From: Gammaproteobacteria bacterium
GTDB taxonomy: Bacteria > Pseudomonadota > Gammaproteobacteria > DSM-16500
Assembly (NCBI GenBank): GCA_021323555.1
Contig: JAJONP010000010.1
Coordinates: forward strand, 1 to 31,054
Direction: 5' to 3'
DNA length: 31,054 bases
The position numbers were made by a program, and so were the translations under genes. Below, piece by piece: positions 16,130 to 23,550 of this stretch. Numbering within the stretch: position 1 is the stretch's first letter; every line of letters starts with the position of its first letter. Below the pieces are notes generated by a model. The model worked only from the letters and a program-made list of their open reading frames with translations, was not told the origin of the DNA and ran no database searches.

Positions 16130-18385
16130 TCATAAATGATTATTTATTTTTAATGGAATAGTTTGTATCACAAATTTAGGTAGTAGCCAGACGCCAAGTT
16201 GTGTGCAGTATTGTTGGATTGAAGCGTCTTCTGCCTCGCTCGTGACGAGGTAGCCACGATTCCCTGCTTGAATTTTTTCTAAGAGCGCAAGACCCGTCCA
16301 TATCGGGTCTTCTAATTCATGATTAAATAAATAAACGGCGTGGTTGGCTCTGTCTGGATGCTGTAAACACCAGTCTATCAAAGTACTCGCTTCTTTAAAG
16401 GAAATCATTTCTATTTTAGAAGATTTTAAATCGTCCTGCCAAAACGCACCTATGGTTTCATCCTCATCTAACACGATCACGAGATCCTCTTTATTTAATA
16501 GAATTCCTTCAGGGAACCAGGATGGGGCAGGGGACTCTGGAATGAATAATTCTAATTTTGTTCCTTTTCCGAGGAAAGAGATGAGACTTAATGTACCGCC
16601 AAGCGCTTCGATATAGCTTTTAGCACCTGAGAGACCCAGTCCTTTTCCTGGATGCTTTAAACTTTTTCCTTCTAACATGTCTACTACATGTTCTCTCGCA
16701 ATACCACACCCCGTATCAGAAATACATAAAGAGAGATACGCGTTTTGTTCAGTCGTGAGGGTAATATCAATTTGCCTTTTATCTTGTAACGACTCATAGG
16801 CATTATTTAATAAATTTGAAATAATTCGCCTAAAATCGCGTGGAACCATCAATACCCAGCCTGTCTTTTCTCGCATGTGCAGGGTAAGATTGATTTCAGA
16901 GGGTCGTGCTGCCCATTCCACTTTTTTTTGTGAGGCTATTTCTTCCATCACATGAGGTAAAAACAGATAACAGGGCATTGAGTTAGGTTTAGAATGACTT
17001 GTAGGATGGTGGCGTATATTTGACAAGGTTAGGAGACTTCCTGGGCTTCGGTATTTTTCCAGAAGCGTATAAGCCATCGTTCGTATGCCTTGTATAGCTT
17101 TTCTCAGTTGAGTTTTTAAATCAAGGGGCAGCTGTTCGCGGTGGAGGTGTACTGTCATTTCCATCAAGGCGAGCGGGGATGCAATATCATGCGCAACGCT
17201 CGCGGCCAAGGCGACTATTTGGCGCTCGATCGTATGTTGTTCGTATAAGGATAAAAGCGCTTTCTTTATAAATTTCTTAAGATCAATATATTCTCGTATT
17301 CCATAATCTTCGTGCCATTCAAGTAGGGGTTCAAATTTTCCTTGAAATGAATAATCTTTGATGATGGCTTCAAGCTCTTTGAGGGGCTTTAGCAATTTCT
17401 TTGAAAAATAAACACTTAAGATCACGGTGATAATGAAGAGAAGGATGATCAGAGGGGGAAGGTATTTTAATACGCTTTCGCTGGGAGGAGCGACATGTGC
17501 CGCATATTCCACAAAAATGGAAAATAATACGATGGCGAATCCTCCCAGACAAAAACCCCCTACGGCAATTTGAAATTGTAGACAGTTTATACCATAACAC
17601 CAGTTGTCTATAGAATTTTTCTCTGGGTTTTGTTTTAAATGCAGGAGACCATACAGGATGAGTAGCTGGCCTGCCATCCAGGTAAACTCAAATGGACTAT
17701 TCCGCACGCTGGCAAGCGCCACCACAGGGAGCCTAATCATATAATTAGAACAAATAATGATAAGAAAGCCGATAGCCATGGATGAAATAGCTTTGTTGGC
17801 CGATGTTCCGAGACAAAGAGAGACCAGTACGAAATTGGCAGCTTCTATCAAAACATCCGCGAGTTGATAAAGACCTTCGCCTGATAATCGGTTGATTTTC
17901 CATCCGCCAAAATATAAAAATACCCCGAATACGAATAATGAAGAGATTATTAAAGGGAGATGAGTGAGTAAGGACGCTTTCTGTGGTCTGTTCTTGGCAT
18001 TGGCTTCCTGAAAGAGTTCCCACCATAGCCAGGCTTGTAAACATAAGAAAAATAATAAGGGAATCTCGAACAAGGAAGAGATCAAAAGGGAGGGGTTAGA
18101 AATGCCAAACACATTTTGGAAGAGATTATAGAGGCTGTCCGCAAGGCTTTCGATGAAATAAGAAATGGCGGTCAATCCAAATAGCCGACGCCTTTTGCCA
18201 CTTGTTTCATCATATAACGGGAGGGAGAGTACACCGAGCAGGATGTCCATGCCCGCTTCCCCCATTAATGTTATCCCCCCAATGAAGGAGGGCTTACTGA
18301 GAGGACTTATCGCATAACTTATCGCACCCACTAAACAAAACGACAAAAAGACTAATAACCCATATCCTTTGAACATGCTTATCAT
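16130..18385 (-). CDS. Membrane hybrid histidine kinase with a degenerate receiver domain
   Basis: 751 residues. The N-terminal ~330 residues hold about eight to ten membrane helices with no large periplasmic loop, so the input is probably a membrane-soluble or membrane-associated signal. Then come a HAMP-like linker, the phosphorylation site VAHDIASPL (H399), N-box IISNLLNNAYE (N524, N528), G1 SDTGCG (D557-G559) and G2 GKGLGL, which make a complete HATPase. The C-terminal ~635-748 folds like a receiver (VLDEDE, LVTS, PK), but the phospho-acceptor position is N688 in YLFNHELED, so this domain should not accept phosphate. It starts 12 nt after the response-regulator gene and is followed by the aldehyde dehydrogenase. 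The second ATG at 18376 is an alternative start. Similar HDIxSPL kinases are common in Legionellales. Confidence 0.88.
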   Translation of the reverse strand: MISMFKGYGLLVFLSFCLVGAISYAISPLSKPSFIGGITLMGEAGMDILLGVLSLPLYDETSGKRRRLFGLTAISYFIESLADSLYNLFQNVFGISNPSLLISSLFEIPLLFFLCLQAWLWWELFQEANAKNRPQKASLLTHLPLIISSLFVFGVFLYFGGWKINRLSGEGLYQLADVLIEAANFVLVSLCLGTSANKAISSMAIGFLIIICSNYMIRLPVVALASVRNSPFEFTWMAGQLLILYGLLHLKQNPEKNSIDNWCYGINCLQFQIAVGGFCLGGFAIVLFSIFVEYAAHVAPPSESVLKYLPPLIILLFIITVILSVYFSKKLLKPLKELEAIIKDYSFQGKFEPLLEWHEDYGIREYIDLKKFIKKALLSLYEQHTIERQIVALAASVAHDIASPLALMEMTVHLHREQLPLDLKTQLRKAIQGIRTMAYTLLEKYRSPGSLLTLSNIRHHPTSHSKPNSMPCYLFLPHVMEEIASQKKVEWAARPSEINLTLHMREKTGWVLMVPRDFRRIISNLLNNAYESLQDKRQIDITLTTEQNAYLSLCISDTGCGIAREHVVDMLEGKSLKHPGKGLGLSGAKSYIEALGGTLSLISFLGKGTKLELFIPESPAPSWFPEGILLNKEDLVIVLDEDETIGAFWQDDLKSSKIEMISFKEASTLIDWCLQHPDRANHAVYLFNHELEDPIWTGLALLEKIQAGNRGYLVTSEAEDASIQQYCTQLGVWLLPKFVIQTIPLKINNHL

Positions 18386-18397
18386 CTCGATAAACTA

Positions 18398-19327
18398 TTA
18401 TAAATCGAGCGTTGTCCAATAATAGCGTTCTCTCCCTTCTACTGTCTCTGACGGATAAAAACAATGTCTCCACTCCGAGGCTTCTATTTGCCACGCTTCT
18501 TTTCCCACACCAAAAAAAGGAATTTTTTTATTTTCTTTGATAGCGATTACTTCGAGGAGGGATAACTCTGAGCAATAAAAAGAAAGCCAGAAATTAATAC
18601 TTTTATCTGTGTGTACCACAAAACATTTTTTTTGTTTTTTCTTATCAATACATAAATAACTGCCTTGTTTGTCCATCAAGTAATATTCTTCTATTTCGTT
18701 TTTTTTGCAGTACCATTCAAAATGCTTAATAAAGAGAGGATCAGAGAGAGGAAGTTTACTTTCAGTTTCCAAGTGGGTGAGCAGGGGCAATGAGAGTTTT
18801 TGAAAATATTCGAAGGTGGCTTGTTGCAGATACATCGCTAATGTTGTGACAAGATCGACTTCCTGTTTTTGCACGTATCGGTGAATTAAATTATTATTGA
18901 AGCCTGTCATCGCCTCATGGGATTCGATCGCGCCTGTCAGCAGTATTTTCTGAATGGGAAGGCTATTCATTTCTTTAACGAAGGTAAAGCCATCCATTTC
19001 TGGCATTTGGTAGTCAATGACCATCGCCGTAATCTCTTGATGCCGATCGAGATCATTCGCAATCTTCATTAACAAGGTGACATCGAAATCAGTGGGCGTG
19101 TGTTTTAACACCCCGTAGGTTTCATCATGGGAAAGACTTTTTAAAAAAGTATATTTTGAAAAAGGGGATTGGTAATTTTTTAAAAAATCCAGACACTCTT
19201 TGGCTGAGTAGAAGGGTTTGATGTGATTATAATCCTCGAAAGTTGACACCATATTATCTAAGAGTGTTTTATCGTCATCAATCCAAAGCCATGTACTCGG
19301 GTAATAAAATAATGGAAGGGTTTGCAT
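18398..19327 (-). CDS. Atypical response regulator, LqsR-like architecture
   Basis: 309 residues behind an excellent GGAGGT site. The receiver has the acid cluster IDDDK (16-20), phospho-acceptor D105 in VIDYQMPEMDG, T135-G136 in LLTG and a Lys in YVQKQE, so it should be phosphorylatable. The acceptor lies about 50 residues later than in ordinary receivers because of an insert at ~50-95. Legionella LqsR is also reported with an atypical receiver and a late acceptor Asp, so the architecture is similar. The C-terminal ~170 residues have no DNA-binding motif and are unrecognised. The gene directly precedes its probable partner kinase. The LqsR link is a hypothesis from layout, not a sequence match I can run. 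Confidence 0.78.
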   Translation of the reverse strand: MQTLPLFYYPSTWLWIDDDKTLLDNMVSTFEDYNHIKPFYSAKECLDFLKNYQSPFSKYTFLKSLSHDETYGVLKHTPTDFDVTLLMKIANDLDRHQEITAMVIDYQMPEMDGFTFVKEMNSLPIQKILLTGAIESHEAMTGFNNNLIHRYVQKQEVDLVTTLAMYLQQATFEYFQKLSLPLLTHLETESKLPLSDPLFIKHFEWYCKKNEIEEYYLMDKQGSYLCIDKKKQKKCFVVHTDKSINFWLSFYCSELSLLEVIAIKENKKIPFFGVGKEAWQIEASEWRHCFYPSETVEGRERYYWTTLDL

Positions 19328-19401
19328 GGTCTACCTCCTACTAAAAATCCGCAGCGCGTATTTTTTTATAGCGCAATATTGAGTTTAATTAATCATAGTC
19401 A

Positions 19402-20109
19402 CTACTCTTTAAAACTGAGGTGAGACGCTATAACCACTCCAATCATACGACTATTTTCTGGATCGAAATTTATCGTTTTTAATTCTTTTTGTAACGGGTA
19501 AAGGTATTTAGAGGGCCCTTCCGAAATATATTTTTTGATCGCAGCCGTTGAATCATTGATGAAACTCACTACGACATAATCGCCACTCTCCGGTGTAATG
19601 ACAGGGTTGACAATGACACGCGTACCCTGAAAAAAAATAGGCTCATACAAGTTATTCTTGATGGTTACTGCAAATAGTTTGTCTTCTCCCGATATTTCTG
19701 TTGATGGATAGAGGGGTTGCCAGCGAATCCAATTCCGAGGCGTTTGCACATAGTTTTCAAATTGAGTGGCTTCCGCCAGAGAGAGCAAGGGGATCGATAA
19801 GGGCGGTTTTATTTTTAATGTACCTGCTTTACCCTCTGTTACGAGCTTTCCTTCCAATGAAGCTCTGCCTACTAATTGGTCTAGCGTGATACCAAAATAA
19901 TTGGCGATCTCGATTAAGGTAGAGGCGCGAGGATCTTCCACTTCTCCCGTTAATAAGCGGTTCACCGTGGGGGTTGGAAGATGGATTTTTTTGGCTAACG
20001 CATTTGCGCTGATACCCGCCTGGTCTAGCAATTGTCTCAATACCAACATGAGGCAGGCTGGCTGAGGGAGGTGGGTAGTCAATGTGTCCATAGAAAGTCT
20101 ATTGCTCAT
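19402..20109 (-). CDS. XRE helix-turn-helix regulator with non-catalytic S24/LexA-like domain
   Basis: 235 residues. The N-terminal HTH (~22-80) has ISANALAKKIHLPTPTVNRLLTGEVEDPRASTLIEIANYF features (recognition helix at TPTVNRLL). The C-terminal ~125-230 follows the S24 peptidase fold of LexA and CI, ending GVVIASH. Where active members have the nucleophile in GDSMEP, this protein reads NNLYEP, so the Ser is gone. The Lys partner region AAIKKYI remains. It should bind DNA and dimerise but not self-cleave. It is divergent from repA, with a palindromic operator array in between, and lies 74 nt upstream of the response-regulator operon on the same strand. It probably represses its own promoter and repA, and possibly the sensor operon by read-through. 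The start lacks a clear ribosome site; ATG 20094 is an alternative. Confidence 0.83.
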   Translation of the reverse strand: MSNRLSMDTLTTHLPQPACLMLVLRQLLDQAGISANALAKKIHLPTPTVNRLLTGEVEDPRASTLIEIANYFGITLDQLVGRASLEGKLVTEGKAGTLKIKPPLSIPLLSLAEATQFENYVQTPRNWIRWQPLYPSTEISGEDKLFAVTIKNNLYEPIFFQGTRVIVNPVITPESGDYVVVSFINDSTAAIKKYISEGPSKYLYPLQKELKTINFDPENSRMIGVVIASHLSFKE

Positions 20110-20140
20110 TTCAAAATAGTTAAAAAAAATAAATTACATC

Positions 20141-20258
20141 TTGACAATATAACATTAATGCAATAAAAAGTAAACACATTAATGTTATATATTTTTATAT
20201 TACTGTTTTATAACATCACTAGGCGCTTGTTGTACGCGGTTTATAACATAAATGTATA
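20141..20258. promoter_or_regulatory. Divergent promoter/operator region between repressor and repA
   Basis: Four copies of a TATAACATNAATG-like operator occur: 20148-20160, a perfect inverted partner CATTAATGTTATA at 20177-20189, a partial copy at 20209-20220 and another at 20242-20254. Rightward promoter candidates are TTGACA (20141) with TAAAAA (20164) and TTGTAC (20230) with TGTATA (20253), both with 17-bp spacers. The leftward promoter reads TTTACT (20169-20174 on the complement) and TATATT (20146-20151), also with a 17-bp spacer. Operators overlap every promoter, the classic layout of an autorepressed divergent switch. Confidence 0.72.
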
Positions 20259-20376
20259 TTTTCTGTTTGTCAAGCATGGCGAAAGATGCCAAGCGATAAT
20301 GAGATTTTTTTTACAATTCAATAAAGGCCATTCAGAAAAGTGAATTGAGTGTGAAATGAGAGTGTAAGGGGACAGT

Positions 20377-21390
20377 GTGAATCAGTATCTTAATAAGGCC
20401 ATTCAAATAAGGGATGATAAATCCTCTGACCAGATAGCTTTCATGGCGCGTTCCATGGTCATGGCTACCTTGCCGCATAGCCCCTCTGATGAACTTATTT
20501 ACCAACGTAAAAACGGTCATTACATTTTGATGATGATTGCAAACCCGCAATTTGGGTTGCCTTCGGGCTCTCTTGCCAGAATGCTGTTGGCATGGATTAC
20601 GCGCGAAGCTGTGATAAAAAAATCACCGGAGCTTGAACTCGGTACGTCATTCAAAGCATTTTTAAAAAAATTAAAATTGCAAAATGGTGGAGGGAAAAGA
20701 GGGAATATGACGCGTGTGCGTGATCAAATGATGCGATTGCTCACATGTAGTATTTCTTGTGTTTATCAGGATAAAAGAAAGGGCGTTTGCGAAAGCGATC
20801 AATTTCAGGTAAGTCGCTCATTTCATTTTGGGTGGAATCCTTTCCAGACTGGACAAGGAAAGGAGTTTTTGCCTGAATCAAGAATTGTTCTGGCGAAAGA
20901 TTTTTTTGACGAATTGATTAAACAGCCTGTGCCTGTTGATTTTTCTGCGTTGAATTTATTGCGTCATTCTCCTTTGCAAATGGATATTTATAGTTGGCTG
21001 ACGTACCGATTTTCTTTTTTAAAAGAAGAAACCTGTGTGCCATGGGTTTCGTTAAAAAATCAGTTTGGCTCGGATTATTCGGACGATGCCCAGGGATTGC
21101 GGAATTTTAAAAAGAAATTTATCAAAGCACTCAAAAAAATAGGGATTGTTTACCCTGCTGCCAATGTGTCGCCCATTGATAAAGGTATTTTGTTGTATCC
21201 AAGTCGCACGCATATCAACAGGAAACAAAAAGAAGTGACCGATTCAGAAGAATGTCTGGGGCGTTATTTTCAGACTTTAGCAAACAGAGATGGATACGCC
21301 GAAGGAGGCGCATCTCTGTCTGAAAGTAACGCCCCAGCTATTTTTCTGAAACCGTCTGAACCTGTGGATAACTTAAGTTATCCACGATGA
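20377..21390 (+). CDS. repA: Plasmid replication initiator, RepA_C family (replicon 2)
   Basis: 337 residues from GTG 20377, with AAGGGG about 6 nt upstream. It matches the RepA_C family of plasmid initiators: the N-terminal FGLPSGSLARMLLAWITREAV motif region, then LRHSPLQMDIYSWLTYRFSFL, and SLKNQFGSDY followed by the FKKKFIKALKKIGIVYPAAN block. It should bind the iterons just downstream of its gene (21385-21456) and recruit DnaA to the boxes there. The conserved domain ends near LLYPSRTHI. The last ~45 residues are encoded by an inserted nested-hairpin repeat (21243-21350) plus a DnaA-box palindrome, so the tail is not ancestral. The stop codon lies inside iteron 1. The divergent S24-type repressor probably controls it. 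Confidence 0.88.
   Translation: MNQYLNKAIQIRDDKSSDQIAFMARSMVMATLPHSPSDELIYQRKNGHYILMMIANPQFGLPSGSLARMLLAWITREAVIKKSPELELGTSFKAFLKKLKLQNGGGKRGNMTRVRDQMMRLLTCSISCVYQDKRKGVCESDQFQVSRSFHFGWNPFQTGQGKEFLPESRIVLAKDFFDELIKQPVPVDFSALNLLRHSPLQMDIYSWLTYRFSFLKEETCVPWVSLKNQFGSDYSDDAQGLRNFKKKFIKALKKIGIVYPAANVSPIDKGILLYPSRTHINRKQKEVTDSEECLGRYFQTLANRDGYAEGGASLSESNAPAIFLKPSEPVDNLSYPR
21243..21350 (+). repeat. Nested-hairpin repeat, copy 1 (inside repA)
   Basis: 33-nt arms at 21243-21275 (starts TTCAGAAGAATGTCT, ends TTATTTTCAGAC) and 21318-21350 (starts GTCTGAAAGTAA, ends ATTTTTCTGAA) pair almost fully. The 42-nt interior holds its own stem, AGAGATG..CGCC with GGCGCATCTCT, closing on GAAGGA. The element is read in frame as part of the RepA tail. 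The second copy is at 25796-25904. Confidence 0.88.
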
Positions 21391-21525
21391 AATGGAACCG
21401 CTTTAAGGGGGTTTTAACGATGAAATGGAACCGCTTTGACGATGAAATGGAACCGCCTTATATAGAAGCCTGTATTTACATGTATATAAACCTGTAGTTA
21501 GGAGTGCTAAGTTGTGGATAACGGG
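21363..21525. other. Candidate oriV of replicon 2 (DnaA boxes and three iterons)
   Basis: A perfect 22-bp palindrome at 21364-21385 (GTGGATAACT, TA, AGTTATCCAC) forms two facing DnaA boxes. Another perfect box TGTGGATAA is at 21513-21521. Between them the 17-bp repeat CGATGAAATGGAACCGC occurs at 21385-21401, 21418-21434 and 21440-21456, with spacings of 33 and 22 bp, that is 3 and 2 helical turns. This is the usual content of an iteron origin next to its initiator gene. Confidence 0.82.
21436..21464 (+). promoter_or_regulatory. Promoter of the conjugation operon, with an iteron as its spacer
   Basis: TTGACG (21436-21441), a spacer of exactly 17 bp and TATATA (21459-21464) form the best sigma70-like promoter before the transfer genes. 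The third RepA iteron (21440-21456) occupies nearly the whole spacer and touches the -35, so RepA binding should block RNA polymerase. TAGGAG follows before the first gene. Confidence 0.65.
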
Positions 21526-22005
21526 GATAAAAAAAACGAGATGAAAACGTATCACTATTTTGTGATAGGAGTATGTCTCAGTTTAGGGCTATTTTCTTTT
21601 TCTGTGTATGCCGAGAATGTGACACAGATTGATCGTTATAGCACGGTGGAAAACAAGCCGACACGCGCCCAAATCAACCCTTTAATGGCGGTTGCTTATT
21701 ATAAATTTCCTGTCTCCATCAAAACAGTCGGAGAGGCCGTCCAGATGGTGTTAAGTCAGACGGGCTACGCGTTGGCCCCTGAAAATCATTTATCACCTTC
21801 GGTGAAAGACGTGTTCGGGAAGCCCTTGCCGATGACCGATCGTCAATTAGGGCCTTTGTCCATTAAAGACGTTCTGACCGTTCTGATGGGACAGACTGTT
21901 TTCGCTCTGTCGATTGATCCCTTGAACCGGCTAGTCAATTTTGAACTCAAACCCTTTTTTGTTAAAGCATCAGGAGTCAAGCATGGAAGATTATTCAAAA
22001 AATAA
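21514..22005 (+). CDS. PilL N-terminal-like protein (PFGI-1 PilL family), first gene of the transfer operon
   Basis: 163 residues. The start is GTG 21514 with TAGGAG 9 nt upstream, lying inside a DnaA box; ATG 21541 is an alternative. An N-terminal signal peptide ends near VYA. The domain at ~55-155 contains VSIKTVGEAVQMVLSQTGYAL and LSIKDVLTVLMGQ, typical of the PilL N-terminal (TcpQ/STN-like) domain found at the head of G-type ICE transfer regions. The C-terminal extension seen in longer PilL proteins is missing. It is periplasmic, probably linked to pilus or outer-membrane channel assembly. It overlaps the next gene by 23 nt. Confidence 0.75.
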   Translation: MDNGDKKNEMKTYHYFVIGVCLSLGLFSFSVYAENVTQIDRYSTVENKPTRAQINPLMAVAYYKFPVSIKTVGEAVQMVLSQTGYALAPENHLSPSVKDVFGKPLPMTDRQLGPLSIKDVLTVLMGQTVFALSIDPLNRLVNFELKPFFVKASGVKHGRLFKK

Positions 22006-22696
22006 TATTAATCCTAAAATACAGGTGACAAAAAAGAGAAGTCATTTTTTATTGCCCTTTAATTCGAGGTTGATAAAACAGCAAAAAGCGCTGCTTGTAA
22101 TAGGCGCCATTCTTACCGGCATGATGATGGTAGGGGGTTATGCCTGGCATGAAAATTTTTTTGTATCCACGACTATTCATAAAAAAAATGGGAATGATCA
22201 TCGACAGCTTGTCCAGCAATTGAATGAGGTTGCGATAAAAATGGCAGCGATAGAACATCATTTGGCAACTGATCCGCTCATTTATATTGAAAAAATACAA
22301 TTGGACTTAGCGAAATTAAAAGAGCGTACGGAGCAAGTAGCCTTGGAAAGCCGCCAAGTGATTTCTCATCAGATAGAACAAGCTACCCTTGATCTTAACC
22401 AACATTTGACAGTGCTGACAGCGCGACTTGAAAAGCTTGAAAAAGAAAAGACACAAGCAGTTTATTTGTTCCCCTCCAGCCTTCCTTTTGAAATACAGCA
22501 CATCGACACTATCCAACAAAGCACGATAGTCACAGTCTATTATGACAATACGACTTTTCCTCTCGAAGTTGGCGATTACTTGGCTGGCTGGAAGCTGATT
22601 TCAGTCGATTTTACAGAACAGAAAGCGGAATTTATAAATCAGAAGCGGCAGCATGTTGTGGTTGACTTAAACCATTTGAATGAGAAAAAAAGATGA
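21983..22696 (+). CDS. Single-pass membrane protein with coiled coil, transfer operon
   Basis: 237 residues from ATG 21983, set by AGGAG ~7 nt upstream. It has a short cytosolic basic segment, one membrane helix (about 31-52) and a periplasmic coiled coil (~65-160, rich in Glu, Gln and Leu). The C-terminal beta domain has PLEVGDYLAGWKLISVDF, which recalls the PilP/GspC-type fold (VGDxLxGWKV). That link is by pattern only. It overlaps both neighbours, so it is translated with them. It could bridge the inner membrane to the PilL-like periplasmic protein. I do not recognise a named ICE family. Confidence 0.7.
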   Translation: MEDYSKNNINPKIQVTKKRSHFLLPFNSRLIKQQKALLVIGAILTGMMMVGGYAWHENFFVSTTIHKKNGNDHRQLVQQLNEVAIKMAAIEHHLATDPLIYIEKIQLDLAKLKERTEQVALESRQVISHQIEQATLDLNQHLTVLTARLEKLEKEKTQAVYLFPSSLPFEIQHIDTIQQSTIVTVYYDNTTFPLEVGDYLAGWKLISVDFTEQKAEFINQKRQHVVVDLNHLNEKKR

Positions 22697-23550
22697 TGAA
22701 TAAAAACAATGTTTGTCGAGGGATGTTAATGGGATTTTTAACGCTCGTATCATCATGGGCGGAGGCGGACTCTGGATGGCGTTTTTTACCGGATTCAAAA
22801 GACAAAGATGCAAATGCGGAATTTCATCAACGATTACCTGAAAAATTTCAGGATGATATGACAGAGGAGCAAGAGGCTTCTAAAGTGATATTAACCGCAC
22901 GGGAACAGCATGAGGCGAAAGCATGGGGTTTATCTCTGGATGAAGAAAAACGGTATCTTTTTTTGATGCAGAACCAAAGTGGCCTTCATTATGGCCGTAA
23001 GGATGTCAGTCCTGTGGAAATATTAGGAATCAATGCCAGAGATGATAAAGAAAGGGATTATTACGCAGTTTTGTATGCTAAACAAAATTTACAACGGACT
23101 GCCAAGGAGCTTGCGTTTTACAGTGAGAGTGGAGTGGCGTTTAATGCACGCCTGCAACAGTATTCGCTGCCTCGTGTGCGTCCTTTTAATGTCGAGCCTT
23201 ATTCGCCTTATCACTATGAGCCTCTTCCATTGCAGGATAAAGATGAATTAGCGTTTTTTATTCATGAAGAAGATCCTGTCAAACCTGTTATTTCATCACT
23301 CATGCGCTCCATGATGAAAAATCCGAGTGTTCGATTACATATTTATTTTATTGAGCCCGCAATTAATCAGATACAGATAGAGGCGTGGGCAAAGAGATAC
23401 GCGGTTTCTTCACACCTCATGGGTTCCAAAGCCATTACATTGCAGAGAGGGGCAAGCGAATTTGCCAAATTAAAGGATAAACCAAAAGTACCCGCGCTTT
23501 ATCTCATACGGGCAGGGGTCTCAACACCGATTAGCATGGAGAATTTTTAA
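22693..23550 (+). CDS. ICE protein, TIGR03759 (PFL_4693) family
   Basis: 285 residues with a signal peptide ending near WAEA. The family signature is clear in EAKAWGLSLDEEKRYLFLMQ, VSPVEILGINARDDKERDYYA and KELAFYSESGVAFNARL followed by PRVRPFN. The C-terminal ~85 residues look thioredoxin-like (LHIYFIE...IQIEAWAKRY). It is periplasmic, with a role in mating-pair formation that is not defined biochemically. It is first of the canonical G-type gene order and overlaps the preceding gene by 4 nt. Confidence 0.87.
   Translation: MMNKNNVCRGMLMGFLTLVSSWAEADSGWRFLPDSKDKDANAEFHQRLPEKFQDDMTEEQEASKVILTAREQHEAKAWGLSLDEEKRYLFLMQNQSGLHYGRKDVSPVEILGINARDDKERDYYAVLYAKQNLQRTAKELAFYSESGVAFNARLQQYSLPRVRPFNVEPYSPYHYEPLPLQDKDELAFFIHEEDPVKPVISSLMRSMMKNPSVRLHIYFIEPAINQIQIEAWAKRYAVSSHLMGSKAITLQRGASEFAKLKDKPKVPALYLIRAGVSTPISMENF

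Noticed and set aside
18398..19327. Naming the response regulator lqsR
   Set aside because: The layout is similar (late acceptor Asp, no HTH), but no lqsA or hdeD lies nearby and identity cannot be computed here.
20332..20360. ATTCAGAAAAGTG resembling the left end of the nested-hairpin repeat
   Set aside because: Only the first ~9 bases match and no right arm follows, so it is not counted as a third copy.
21390..21540. oriT of the transfer system next to the origin
   Set aside because: No relaxase gene or recognisable nic-type inverted repeat is in the window; the repeats here fit iterons and DnaA boxes.
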